Below are positions 34,176 to 42,098 of a DNA stretch of 64,000 nucleotides, piece after piece (positions within the stretch are counted from its first letter, which is position 1; the number at the start of each line of letters is the position of its first letter). The notes beneath the pieces were generated by a model. It was not told where the DNA came from. It ran no database searches and saw nothing but the letters and a program-made list of their open reading frames with translations. The stretch comes from Niallia sp. NCCP-28 (GTDB lineage: Bacteria > Bacillota > Bacilli > Bacillales > Cytobacillaceae), in NCBI RefSeq assembly GCF_023168165.1, contig NZ_BQYJ01000002.1:558001-622000 (forward strand). Direction: 5' to 3'. Both the position numbers and the translations under genes were made by a program.

Positions 34176-34769
34176 ATGGCAAATGAACAGGAAGATCGGA
34201 GGATTATTCGATCGAAAAAGTTAATAAAATCAGCCTTTATTGAACTGATTAATGAAAAGGGCTTTGAATCACTAACTGTAAGGGATATAACAAAAAAAGC
34301 GGATATTAACCGAGGCACTTTCTATCTGCATTACGAGGATAAATACGATTTGCTGGAGCAATTAGAAAATGAAATGATTGATGAAATGAATCGATTGGTA
34401 AAAGAGATCAATCCAAAAGAAATTGCTGATTTTCGTATGCAGGACGAGCCCCTCCCTTTTATCGTAAAGATTCTTGAATATATTGGGAGTAATTCTTTAA
34501 TGAAGTTTTTATTGGGTTCTAAAGGACATTCCTCTTTTCAAATGAAAGTAAAAGAACTTATGAAGACGAACGTGTTACTAAAAAGAAGGGAAGAAAAGAT
34601 GGCAATACCAATCGACTATTTAATGGCATATATTTCTTCAGCCCATCTTGGAGTTATTCAACATTGGCTAGATGGGGGGCAAAAAGAAGCGCCGAAAGAT
34701 ATTGCGAAAATATTGCTGGAAATGTCTTTGTTTGGTCCGTTTTCTAGTGCAGGATTTAAGGAAAGGTAG
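34176..34769 (+). CDS. TetR/AcrR-family repressor
   Basis: 197 residues. GGAG at 34166 gives a six-base spacing to ATG 34176; the ATG just before is also possible. The helix-turn-helix is clear: KLIKSAFIELINEKGFESLTVRDITKKADINRGTFYLHYEDKYDLLEQ. The C-terminal domain resembles the DhaS/TetR_C_8 type. It is divergent from the YhgE-like gene and most likely controls it and itself through the palindrome at 34113. The ligand is unknown. A near-perfect long hairpin terminates the gene. Confidence 0.88.
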   Translation: MANEQEDRRIIRSKKLIKSAFIELINEKGFESLTVRDITKKADINRGTFYLHYEDKYDLLEQLENEMIDEMNRLVKEINPKEIADFRMQDEPLPFIVKILEYIGSNSLMKFLLGSKGHSSFQMKVKELMKTNVLLKRREEKMAIPIDYLMAYISSAHLGVIQHWLDGGQKEAPKDIAKILLEMSLFGPFSSAGFKER

Positions 34770-34787
34770 AAGGTTTTTTCAGAAATA

Positions 34788-34829
34788 GGAAAGAGCAGCA
34801 TCTAAATCCTTTAGATGCTGCTCTTTCCT
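34788..34829 (+). terminator. Long perfect hairpin between the TetR and Fe-S regulator genes
   Basis: GGAAAGAGCAGCATCTAAA is perfectly repeated in inverse across a three-base loop, a 19-base stem. It serves both convergent genes. Confidence 0.8.
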
Positions 34830-34843
34830 AGGGTTGCTTTCTG

Positions 34844-35476
34844 CTATGATTCAAACTGCACTACAAACTTACAGTAGCTGTCTCCATCTGTCCGGCAGCA
34901 AGATCGCTGTACATGGTCTGTTTCAAGCACCTTTTGCAGCATAGCTGTTTCACATCTGCAGGCAGTTTTAAATTCTTTTGCTATTTCCAATAAAGGACAG
35001 TTGTACTCCAATAATTCATAGGTATGTTCATCTACCTGAGAAAGCTCTGCCATATAGCCTTTTTCATTTTGAATTTTTGCCATTTCATGGACTTTCTCTA
35101 CAGAATCCTTGCCATGCATTCTAGTGCTGTATTCTTGAATCAGGCGTTCTTCTCTTTTATTAAATAATTGCTGAATAGATTCTTCTCCATATAATGCTTG
35201 TATATCATGCAGAAATTCAATGCTTAAGCCCTCATAGTTTTTTGGGAAAAAATTTTCTGCCTTATCGGATAAAAAGTAGACTTGAAGGGGTCTGCCCATA
35301 GCTTGTTTGGTTTCTTTTGATAGAATCATTCCATCTTTTTCTAAGCCGGCAAGATGTTTTCTGACTGCCATATGCGTAATATCTAATCGTTCTGTGAGAC
35401 CATTCACGGTTAAAAATGCCTCTTTTTTGAGCAGAAGAATTATCTTATCCTTTGTAGTTTTTTGTTTTGCGTCCAT
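34844..35476 (-). CDS. Winged-helix regulator with a Cys-rich C-terminus, probable Fe-S sensor (SufR-like)
   Basis: 210 residues from ATG 35476, directly behind GGAGG; further in-frame starts upstream lack a site. The N-terminal half is a DeoR/ArsR-like winged helix (KDKIILLLKKEAFLTVNGLTERLDITHMAVRKHLAGLEKDG, then GRPLQVYFLSDKA). The C-terminus carries six cysteines in the order C-x12-C-R-C, x17, C-C, x7, C over about 43 residues, like the cluster ligands of SufR-type regulators. It is divergent from sodA across 220 bases with two TATAC/GTATA-type dyads. I infer that it senses oxidative or nitrosative stress through a labile Fe-S cluster and controls sodA and itself. That is unproven. Confidence 0.8.
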   Translation of the reverse strand: MDAKQKTTKDKIILLLKKEAFLTVNGLTERLDITHMAVRKHLAGLEKDGMILSKETKQAMGRPLQVYFLSDKAENFFPKNYEGLSIEFLHDIQALYGEESIQQLFNKREERLIQEYSTRMHGKDSVEKVHEMAKIQNEKGYMAELSQVDEHTYELLEYNCPLLEIAKEFKTACRCETAMLQKVLETDHVQRSCCRTDGDSYCKFVVQFES

Positions 35477-35520
35477 TAAATCCTCCATTCTTATAACTGG
35501 AGTAAACATCATAATTAATT

Positions 35521-35534
35521 ATACCATGAAGTAT
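35521..35534. promoter_or_regulatory. Dyad ATAC-N6-GTAT near the regulator start
   Basis: Short interrupted palindrome 45 bases before the Fe-S regulator start. It shares the GTATAAAA half with the longer dyad before sodA. Confidence 0.35.
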
Positions 35535-35641
35535 AAAATGTTAAAAGATGAGAGAATATTAAGGGCTGGTTCCGTTAAAAAAAATAATAAATTGGAAAAA
35601 AATACATTGATTTCTGAATATTTTTACTGTAAGCTTTAAAT

Positions 35642-35664
35642 ATACTTTTTATATAAATAAGTAT
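35642..35664. promoter_or_regulatory. Dyad ATACTT-N11-AAGTAT upstream of sodA
   Basis: A 23-base interrupted palindrome 33 bases before the sodA ATG, partly covering a TATATAA stretch. A candidate operator for the neighbouring regulator or for another redox regulator. Confidence 0.4.
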
Positions 35665-35696
35665 AAAAACTTTTTTCATACAGGGGGATTTTTAAC

Positions 35697-36317
35697 ATGA
35701 CAAAGTATTCACTTCCAGCTTTAAATTATGAATTTAATGCACTAGAGCCTTATATTGATGGGCAAACAATGGAGATTCACTACGGAAAGCATCATCAAAC
35801 ATATGTAAATAACCTAAATGCAGCACTTGAAGGGCAAGCTGTTTTACAAGAAAAGCCATTGGAAGAATTATTAAGCAATTTGGATGAAGTGCCAGATTCC
35901 ATTCGAACAGCAGTAAGAAATAATGGAGGCGGACATTTAAATCATTCCTTATTTTGGGAAGTAATCGCACCAGGAACTAGCGAAAAAGCACCAAGCGGCA
36001 AATTGGCAGAGGCCATTAATGAAGCATTTGGAAGCTTTGATGACTTTAAACAAGCATTCACTGCTGCTGCAACAACTCGTTTTGGGTCAGGCTGGGCATG
36101 GCTGGTTGTTGATGAAAATGGAAAATTGCAAGTAACTAGCACGGCAAACCAAGACAATCCAATTATGGAAGGCAATAAAGCCGTTCTTGGTTTAGATGTT
36201 TGGGAGCATGCTTATTATTTAAATTATCAAAATAGAAGACCGGATTATATTGCAAGCTTCTTTAATATTATTAACTGGAATGTTGTTTCAGAAAAATTCA
36301 CAAAAGCAGGAAAATAA
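35697..36317 (+). CDS. sodA: Manganese superoxide dismutase
   Basis: 206 residues from ATG behind CAGGGGG. Fe/Mn-SOD with [36 protein letters not shown] (metal His27), [11 protein letters not shown] (metal His), and [19 protein letters not shown] (metal Asp and His). The [11 protein letters not shown] and GSGWAWLV combination is typical of the Mn-type enzyme of Bacillus. It converts superoxide to peroxide and oxygen in the cytosol. It is divergent from a Cys-rich regulator, which could control it, and is followed by a terminator at 36374-36407. Confidence 0.95.
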   Translation: MTKYSLPALNYEFNALEPYIDGQTMEIHYGKHHQTYVNNLNAALEGQAVLQEKPLEELLSNLDEVPDSIRTAVRNNGGGHLNHSLFWEVIAPGTSEKAPSGKLAEAINEAFGSFDDFKQAFTAAATTRFGSGWAWLVVDENGKLQVTSTANQDNPIMEGNKAVLGLDVWEHAYYLNYQNRRPDYIASFFNIINWNVVSEKFTKAGK

Positions 36318-36373
36318 TTTTTTATTATTTAGAGCAGGATAGATATTTTAGATTTCATTTGTATAAAGTAATA

Positions 36374-36407
36374 AATAAGGCCTCTTTTAAAGGAGCCTTA
36401 TTTTTTT
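36374..36407 (+). terminator. Terminator after sodA
   Basis: AATAAGGCCTC and GGAGCCTTATT form a stem followed by a T run. Confidence 0.8.
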
Positions 36408-36462
36408 ATCAGGGAAAATGAGAGCAAGGAAATCTACAAGAATGTTCACTGCTTTTTGCAAA

Positions 36463-36497
36463 TTAAAAGAGAGAGCTGCATATAAGCTCTCTCTTAA
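36463..36497 (-). terminator. Terminator after the azoreductase gene
   Basis: TTAAAAGAGAGAGCT pairs with AGCTCTCTCTTAA; it lies just beyond the azoreductase stop on the minus strand. Confidence 0.7.
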
Positions 36498-36517
36498 AGT
36501 ACTAGACTATAAACACA

Positions 36518-37144
36518 TTAAAAATTGTTTGCCGCTGTTACTGCTTGTTTGATGCCTTCTTCAATAATTTCCGCAGCTTTATCAGGGGATTGATTATGTC
36601 CTTCAATGATAATAGTTGTCGGATTTGTTATTCCCCAGAAATTTAAAATTGTTTTTACATAGTTGACAGACATTTCTGCATTTTGTGCAGGTCCCTCAGA
36701 ATAAACTCCGCCTCTTGCATTTAATAGAGCAACTTTTTTATCTGGCAATAGTCCAACAGGGCCTTCAGCTGTATAACGGAATGTTTTGCCTGCTTGGCTT
36801 AGATAATCTAAGTATGTGTGCAGTACAGCCGGGACTGTAAAATTCCAAAGAGGGAATGCAAGCACAACTTTATCTGCAGCAAGGAATTGATTTAAGTATT
36901 TATTTACTAAATCTGTTGCTTTTTTCTCTTCTTCTGTCAACGCTAGATCTCTTCCTAATTTAAACATGCCGTTCATCATATCATTATTAAGATATGGCAA
37001 GTTCTCATTATATAAATCTAGTTCAGTTATTGTATCGTTTGGATGAGATTCTTTATAGCTGTCAAGAAAAGCTTGGTAGAGCTGAACACTTACAGCCTGT
37101 TCAATTGGTCGTGAATTAGCTTTAATGAATAATACATTTGTCAT
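36518..37144 (-). CDS. azoR: FMN-dependent NADH-azoreductase
   Basis: 208 residues, full length. A flavodoxin-like fold with the N-terminal FMN-binding TNVLFIKANSRP, then FPLWNFTVPAVLHTYLDYL and NARGGVYSEGP, all typical of the AzoR/AzoJ (YvaB) family. It reduces azo dyes and quinones with NADH through FMN, and in Bacillus takes part in resistance to quinones and catechols. A divergently placed MarR gene follows upstream on the same strand, with two matching operators between them. The control is therefore expected to be repression relieved by quinone-type or oxidative stress. Confidence 0.9.
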   Translation of the reverse strand: MTNVLFIKANSRPIEQAVSVQLYQAFLDSYKESHPNDTITELDLYNENLPYLNNDMMNGMFKLGRDLALTEEEKKATDLVNKYLNQFLAADKVVLAFPLWNFTVPAVLHTYLDYLSQAGKTFRYTAEGPVGLLPDKKVALLNARGGVYSEGPAQNAEMSVNYVKTILNFWGITNPTTIIIEGHNQSPDKAAEIIEEGIKQAVTAANNF

Positions 37145-37180
37145 GGTAAAATTACCCTCACTTTATTTATATTGCAAATA

Positions 37181-37200
37181 AAAGTTGTTATAGCAACTTT
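37181..37200. promoter_or_regulatory. 20-base palindromic operator, copy 1, before azoR
   Basis: AAAGTTGTTATAGCAACTTT, with perfect seven-base arms, lies 36 bases before the azoR ATG. Its core is repeated at 37246. Confidence 0.6.
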
Positions 37201-37245
37201 TGTGCTCTAATGAATAGATCATAGGCTAATAATAGCATGAAAAAT

Positions 37246-37259
37246 GTTGTTATAGCAAC
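37246..37259. promoter_or_regulatory. Palindromic operator, copy 2, between azoR and the MarR gene
   Basis: GTTGTTATAGCAAC, identical to the core of copy 1 and 62 bases away from it. Two copies are consistent with MarR-dimer binding across the azoR promoter. Confidence 0.6.
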
Positions 37260-37291
37260 TATTTTTTTACGAAGAATGTACAGTAAAATCA

Positions 37292-37717
37292 CTACTGTAC
37301 ATTTTCGCACATTTTAGAAAGAATTCTTTGAACTTCATTTAATTCTTTTTCTGTAATCCCCTTGCATACAAGCTTATTAAAGTCATTTGTAATGGGAATG
37401 ATGCTGCTGCCAAGCTCTTTCCCTTTTTGCGTCAGAAATAATTGCAAGGAACGGCGGTCTTTTTCGCTGCTTACTCTTTTGATGAATCCCTTTTTTTCAA
37501 GATTAACAACCATACGTGCAATATTCGTTTTATCTTTAAGGAGAATCTCCGAAATTTCATTTTGATTTCTTCCATCTTTTTCCCAAAGAAGCATCATAAT
37601 AAGGTTTTGTTCAGGAGCAAGATTAAAAGGAGCTAATTGGCTTTTTACATAACTTGTAAGGGATAAGTCTGTTTGATGAATAAAAATGCTAATATAATCA
37701 TTTAAAGATAGCTTCAT
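37292..37717 (-). CDS. MarR-family regulator
   Basis: 141 residues from ATG 37717 behind GGGGGAG; upstream in-frame starts have no site. Winged helix typical of MarR: LAPEQNLIMMLLWEKDGRNQNEISEILLKDKTNIARMVVNLEKKGFIKRVSSEKDRRSLQLFLT is split around the recognition helix, and the wing contains DRRS. It lies directly upstream of azoR on the same strand with two identical palindromes between, so it most likely represses azoR and responds to quinones or electrophiles. Only one cysteine is visible (CKGITEKE), which could act as a redox switch, but that is speculation. Confidence 0.88.
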   Translation of the reverse strand: MKLSLNDYISIFIHQTDLSLTSYVKSQLAPFNLAPEQNLIMMLLWEKDGRNQNEISEILLKDKTNIARMVVNLEKKGFIKRVSSEKDRRSLQLFLTQKGKELGSSIIPITNDFNKLVCKGITEKELNEVQRILSKMCENVQ

Positions 37718-37936
37718 GTAACTCCCCCATCCTATTATTGTTCGCATTATATGTAAATTAATAAAGTTTGTCAATAGATGTTCAAATGACCATTTTAAAG
37801 GTTTGAGAGACTTTTTGTGCAAATAAAAATAAACAAAGGAATGCTTGTTATAACCAAGGTTTATTTTTTGAAAACTTCAGATAATTTCTATATACTTACA
37901 TATAATATTCTCAAGAAAACGAGGTGCTTTTATTAG

Positions 37937-38917
37937 ATGGACTATATAAAATTAGGCACTACAGGAATGGACGTTTCCAGACTATGTCTTGGCTGCATGA
38001 GTTTTGGCGAACCGGAACGGGGAAGCCACCAGTGGGTGCTGAATGAAGAAAAAAGCCGCCCGATCATTAAAAAAGCGTTAGAATATGGGATTAACTTTTT
38101 TGATACAGCAAATGTATATTCAGATGGAACAAGCGAGGAAATTGTTGGCCGTGCTTTAAAGACTTATGCAAATAGGGATGAAATTGTTCTTGCAACAAAA
38201 GTCCATGGCCGCATGCATAAAGGGCCTAATGGAGGCGGACTTTCTAGGAAAGCTATTATGAGTGAGATTGATAATAGTTTAAAAAGACTTGGCACAGACT
38301 ATGTGGATCTTTATCAAATCCATCGCTGGGATTATGATACACCGATAGAAGAAACGATGGAAGCACTTCATGATGTTGTAAAAGCAGGAAAAGCAAGATA
38401 TATTGGAGCATCTTCCATGTATGCGTGGCAATTTCTAAAAGCACTGCATGTCGCCGAAAAAAATGGCTGGACGCGCTTTATTTCTATGCAAAATCATTTG
38501 AATCTCTTATATCGTGAAGAGGAGCGGGAGATGATGCCGCTTTGCAGAGAAGAAAAAATTGGTGTTATCCCATGGAGTCCGCTGGCAAGAGGAAAGTTGA
38601 CAAGAGATTGGGAAGTGAATACTAATCGGTCTGAAACAGATGAATTTGGAAAGACATTGTATGCAAGTACAAAGACAGCAGATAAAATGGTGGTAGAAAG
38701 AGTGGCTGAAATTGCGGAAAAACGTGGAGTTCCACGTGCACAAGTTGCCCTCGCTTGGGTATTGCAACAAAAGCCAGTAACAGCGCCAATTATTGGAGCA
38801 ACTAAGATGTCTCATTTAGCAGATGCAGTTGCTGCATTATCCCTTACCTTAACACGAGAAGAAATTCAGCTGCTGGAAGAGCCATATGTGCCTCATCCTG
38901 TATTAGGATTTCGGTAG
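37937..38917 (+). CDS. Aldo/keto reductase (YajO-like)
   Basis: 326 residues from ATG behind CGAGGTG. A TIM-barrel NADPH oxidoreductase with FFDTANVYSDGTSEEIVGRAL (catalytic Asp and Tyr), ATKVHGRM (Lys), YQIHRWDYDTPIEETMEALH (His), and the coenzyme motif IGATKMSHLADAV near the end. The group includes 1-deoxyxylulose-5-phosphate-related YajO and general aldehyde reductases. It is monocistronic next to azoR, sodA and their regulators, so it may be part of a detoxification cluster, although no shared operator was found in front of it. Confidence 0.88.
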   Translation: MDYIKLGTTGMDVSRLCLGCMSFGEPERGSHQWVLNEEKSRPIIKKALEYGINFFDTANVYSDGTSEEIVGRALKTYANRDEIVLATKVHGRMHKGPNGGGLSRKAIMSEIDNSLKRLGTDYVDLYQIHRWDYDTPIEETMEALHDVVKAGKARYIGASSMYAWQFLKALHVAEKNGWTRFISMQNHLNLLYREEEREMMPLCREEKIGVIPWSPLARGKLTRDWEVNTNRSETDEFGKTLYASTKTADKMVVERVAEIAEKRGVPRAQVALAWVLQQKPVTAPIIGATKMSHLADAVAALSLTLTREEIQLLEEPYVPHPVLGFR

Positions 38918-38926
38918 ATAGTATCA

Positions 38927-38968
38927 AAAAACAAGCATTCTGTCGATGGTGGAAGAATGCTTGTTTTT
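38927..38968 (+). terminator. Terminator after the aldo/keto reductase gene
   Basis: AAAAACAAGCATTC and GAATGCTTGTTTTT form a perfect 14-base stem. Confidence 0.85.
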
Positions 38969-39084
38969 ATCCGTTTATAATAATCTGAAGGAAAAGTATT
39001 GCTAATCTAATTGTCCCCATATATATTGAAGTAGAATCATATTATAAATGAACATTGAAATTAGTATTTTGGAGGGATTTGACG

Positions 39085-40326
39085 ATGAAGATGCTTTTTC
39101 CTGCCATTTCCTTATCTGCTGTTTTATTGCTAGCGGGGTGTTCTGAAGAAAGATTAGATATATCGGCAAGTTCAAAGGATAAAAAAACACTTGAATTTTT
39201 TGTCAATAAAGTGGAAACTGGACCAATATTTAATGAATTGATAGAAGATTTTGAAAAAAACAATCCCGATATTGAAATAAAACAAGTCATTGTTCCAGAA
39301 GGGATGACCGTTTTAAAATCAAGAATTGCGAGAGGAGACACTCCAGATATCTTTATTACATACCCCATTGAACAGGACTATATAATTAGAGCAAAAAAGG
39401 GATACTTGCTTGATCTATCCGATGAATCATTCCTTTATAATATCCAGCCAGCTATTCAAAAAAGATATATTGTAAAAGGCAGAACGTATGGTGTGGCGCT
39501 AACTCAAAATGCAGTAGGAGTTCTTTATAATAAAGATGATTTTCGAAAATTGAATATAAGCATCCCAACAACGTGGAATGAATTTGTAAGCGCTTTAAAA
39601 ATGTTGGATTCGAATGGGAAAACAGCTTTGCTAATGCCTAATAAAGAGGCAAATCGATCTAGTATTTTTAATTTAAACTTAGTTGCAAATGAATTTGATA
39701 ATGATTATTGGGGGCAGGAGAACTTGTCTATTCGTTCTGATAAAAAATGGGAAAAGATTTCAGAGAAGATACTTACTGTTCTTTCTTATGTTAAAGAAGA
39801 TTCTTTTAAGGATGATTATTATGCGACTAATCGAAAATTTGCCCATGGAGAAGGTTCTATGTACATTATGGGCACATGGGCATTGCCTTCTATTGAAGAG
39901 TACAATCCTTATTTAAATTATGGCATCTTTCCGTTTCCAGCAACAAATAGCGTGGAAGAGAATAAAGTTTTAGGTGGAGTCGATATTGGGCTTGCTATTT
40001 CCTCGGAAACTGAATATCCAAGGGAAGCGAAGAAGTTTTTAGCTTTTTTAACAGAAAAAGAAAATGCTGGAAGACTTTCTGCTTATGAAGGCTCAATCAG
40101 CACCGTAAATGGAGTGAACAATAATCGGGAGGAACTTCAATTGCTGGAGCAGAAAATTAAATATGGGAAATCGGTCAATTGGCCAAACCATTATTGGGCA
40201 GGAGGAACAGCTTCTGAATCTGAGTTCAGAAAATATACTCTTCAGTTTTATGCAGATAAAAATATCACTACATATCTTGGCAATCTGGAAGATATGTATA
40301 ACTATTACAATCATTATAAAGAGTAG
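39085..40326 (+). CDS. Sugar-binding lipoprotein placed with a YesM/YesN-type system
   Basis: 413 residues from ATG 39085 behind GGAGGG. A lipoprotein signal ends LLLAGC, so the protein is anchored outside. The body is a family 1 extracellular solute-binding protein (DTPDIFITYPIEQDY, VGVLYNKDDFRKLNISIPTTWNEF, FAHGEGSMYIMGTWA, GGVDIGLAISS). It is followed within 17 bases by a YesM-type histidine kinase and then a YesN-type regulator, not by permeases. The nearest transporter has its own binding protein at 43449. I infer that this lipoprotein presents a sugar to the kinase, as in known three-component systems, rather than serving import alone. Confidence 0.87.
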   Translation: MKMLFPAISLSAVLLLAGCSEERLDISASSKDKKTLEFFVNKVETGPIFNELIEDFEKNNPDIEIKQVIVPEGMTVLKSRIARGDTPDIFITYPIEQDYIIRAKKGYLLDLSDESFLYNIQPAIQKRYIVKGRTYGVALTQNAVGVLYNKDDFRKLNISIPTTWNEFVSALKMLDSNGKTALLMPNKEANRSSIFNLNLVANEFDNDYWGQENLSIRSDKKWEKISEKILTVLSYVKEDSFKDDYYATNRKFAHGEGSMYIMGTWALPSIEEYNPYLNYGIFPFPATNSVEENKVLGGVDIGLAISSETEYPREAKKFLAFLTEKENAGRLSAYEGSISTVNGVNNNREELQLLEQKIKYGKSVNWPNHYWAGGTASESEFRKYTLQFYADKNITTYLGNLEDMYNYYNHYKE

Positions 40327-40343
40327 GAAATAGGAGTTTGTTT

Positions 40344-42098
40344 ATGCTGCGATTTCAACATAAAATGATTATTGCATTTGTGCTATTTGTATTGCTGCCA
40401 ATTCTGTTGCTTGGATTTATCTCTTACAAAATTTCTTCTGGAACACTGCAAAGAAATGTAAGCAATCAAACAATTCAGACGTTAAGATCTGTTGATAAAA
40501 ATCTGCTTGCGGTTATTTCTGAGATCAATTCTTTTTCTGATTATGTTATTTCATCAAGTGAAATTCAGTCCTATCTTAATACGAATAATACCTCATCCAT
40601 CTATGATTTTTACAGCAAACAGCAGGAAATCACCGGTGCTGTGTATGGGAATTCGCAAATTAGTGATTTTATTTTATATAGCAATGATGGGAATGTGACC
40701 CATATTAACAGCAATGAGATTCCTACTTTAAAAGCGTTGCAATCAAGTGAATTATTTGATTATTTTTTCAAGAAAAAAGGAAGTCCACTCTGGCTTACAC
40801 CATATGAAAATAAGCAATTTAATTTATCTGATCATAATAATTTAACACAGGCTCGAGTAGTGAAAGATGTGAATAATTTAAATGATTTAGGATATTTAAT
40901 TTTAACTATTAAACTAGAATTTATTGATCCAATTTTTGCCGATATGGATGAAAGCCCTTCTTCTAGAATGATCGTTAATGAAGAAGGAAGAATCCTTTAT
41001 TCTTTGGATCGCCATTTAATTGGGAAGAAAATAAACAGAAAACAAACAGAAGCTATGCAGAAAAAAGGAACAGGCTTCCTAATTGATAGGTGGAAAAGGG
41101 AAAAAAGCTTGATTACGTATATTCCTTCCAATTTTAAAACAGGCAGGAATGCAGCTTTATTTTTAGTATCTATTAAGCCATGGGAGGAAGTAGAAAGAGA
41201 CATTGTTCCTATCCGCTTCACAACGATTTTTATCGTTGCTTTTACTATATTAATAGCAGGACTATTTAATAGTTTATATTTAAAACGCATATCCTTGTTT
41301 ATCCAAGAGCTTTTAGCACATATGAAACAAGTCGAGAGTGGAATATTAGAGAAGAAGATGGGCAGTTTTAAGATTAAAGAATTAAGCAATATTTCCTCTG
41401 GCTTTAATAGCATGCTAAATAGAATACAGCGCTTGATCAGTGATGTAGAAATAGAGCAGGAGCGTAAAAGAGATGCTCAGTTTAAGGTATTGCAACAGCA
41501 AATAAATCCTCATTTTTTATATAACACTCTTGAATCAATAAACGCACTTGCCGCATTAAATGGACAAAAGGAAATTAGTCGAATGACTATTAATTTAGGA
41601 AAACTATTGCGCATAAGCATTAATGGCGGCTACGAGGTGAAGGTAAGGGACGAAATTCGTCATGTCATTAGTTATCTAGAGATACAAAAGATTAGATATG
41701 ATAATAGATTTGCTTATATGGTTGATGTGGAGGAAGAATTGGAGCATTATTACGTACTAAAGCTTATTATTCAACCATTGGTAGAAAATATTTTAAATCA
41801 TGGTTTTTCTCAGCAGAATAAACAGGGCATTATTAAAATTAGAGGGTCTATTAGAAATGGACAAGGAGAACTTTGGATTGAAGATAATGGAAGGGGAATG
41901 GAGGAATCTATTCTAGCAGATTTGAATAATTGGAAATTAAGAAAAAATGCTGCTGAAGTGAAGGGGCATGGCCATGGCATAAGGAATGTTGCGGAACGAT
42001 TAGAACTTTATTATGGCCAAAGGTACGGACTAATAGTGTGTTCAACCGAAAAGCATGGAACATTAATAAAAATTTCATTTCCACTAAAAGGTGATTAA
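40344..42098 (+). CDS. YesM-type sensor histidine kinase
   Basis: 584 residues from ATG 40344, seven bases behind TAGGAG. It has a membrane helix at about 9-30, a large extracellular dCache-like sensor region (about 35-280), and a second helix at about 290-312. HAMP follows, then a His_kinase domain with LQQQINPHFLYNTLESI (phosphorylated His) and a HATPase with LIIQPLVENILNHGF and GHGHGIRNVAERLELYYG. The stop adjoins the ATG of the regulator. Such kinases control carbohydrate transport in Bacillus and relatives. The lipoprotein gene before it and the CUT1 transporter after it suggest that it senses a fructan-type oligosaccharide. Confidence 0.92.
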   Translation: MLRFQHKMIIAFVLFVLLPILLLGFISYKISSGTLQRNVSNQTIQTLRSVDKNLLAVISEINSFSDYVISSSEIQSYLNTNNTSSIYDFYSKQQEITGAVYGNSQISDFILYSNDGNVTHINSNEIPTLKALQSSELFDYFFKKKGSPLWLTPYENKQFNLSDHNNLTQARVVKDVNNLNDLGYLILTIKLEFIDPIFADMDESPSSRMIVNEEGRILYSLDRHLIGKKINRKQTEAMQKKGTGFLIDRWKREKSLITYIPSNFKTGRNAALFLVSIKPWEEVERDIVPIRFTTIFIVAFTILIAGLFNSLYLKRISLFIQELLAHMKQVESGILEKKMGSFKIKELSNISSGFNSMLNRIQRLISDVEIEQERKRDAQFKVLQQQINPHFLYNTLESINALAALNGQKEISRMTINLGKLLRISINGGYEVKVRDEIRHVISYLEIQKIRYDNRFAYMVDVEEELEHYYVLKLIIQPLVENILNHGFSQQNKQGIIKIRGSIRNGQGELWIEDNGRGMEESILADLNNWKLRKNAAEVKGHGHGIRNVAERLELYYGQRYGLIVCSTEKHGTLIKISFPLKGD

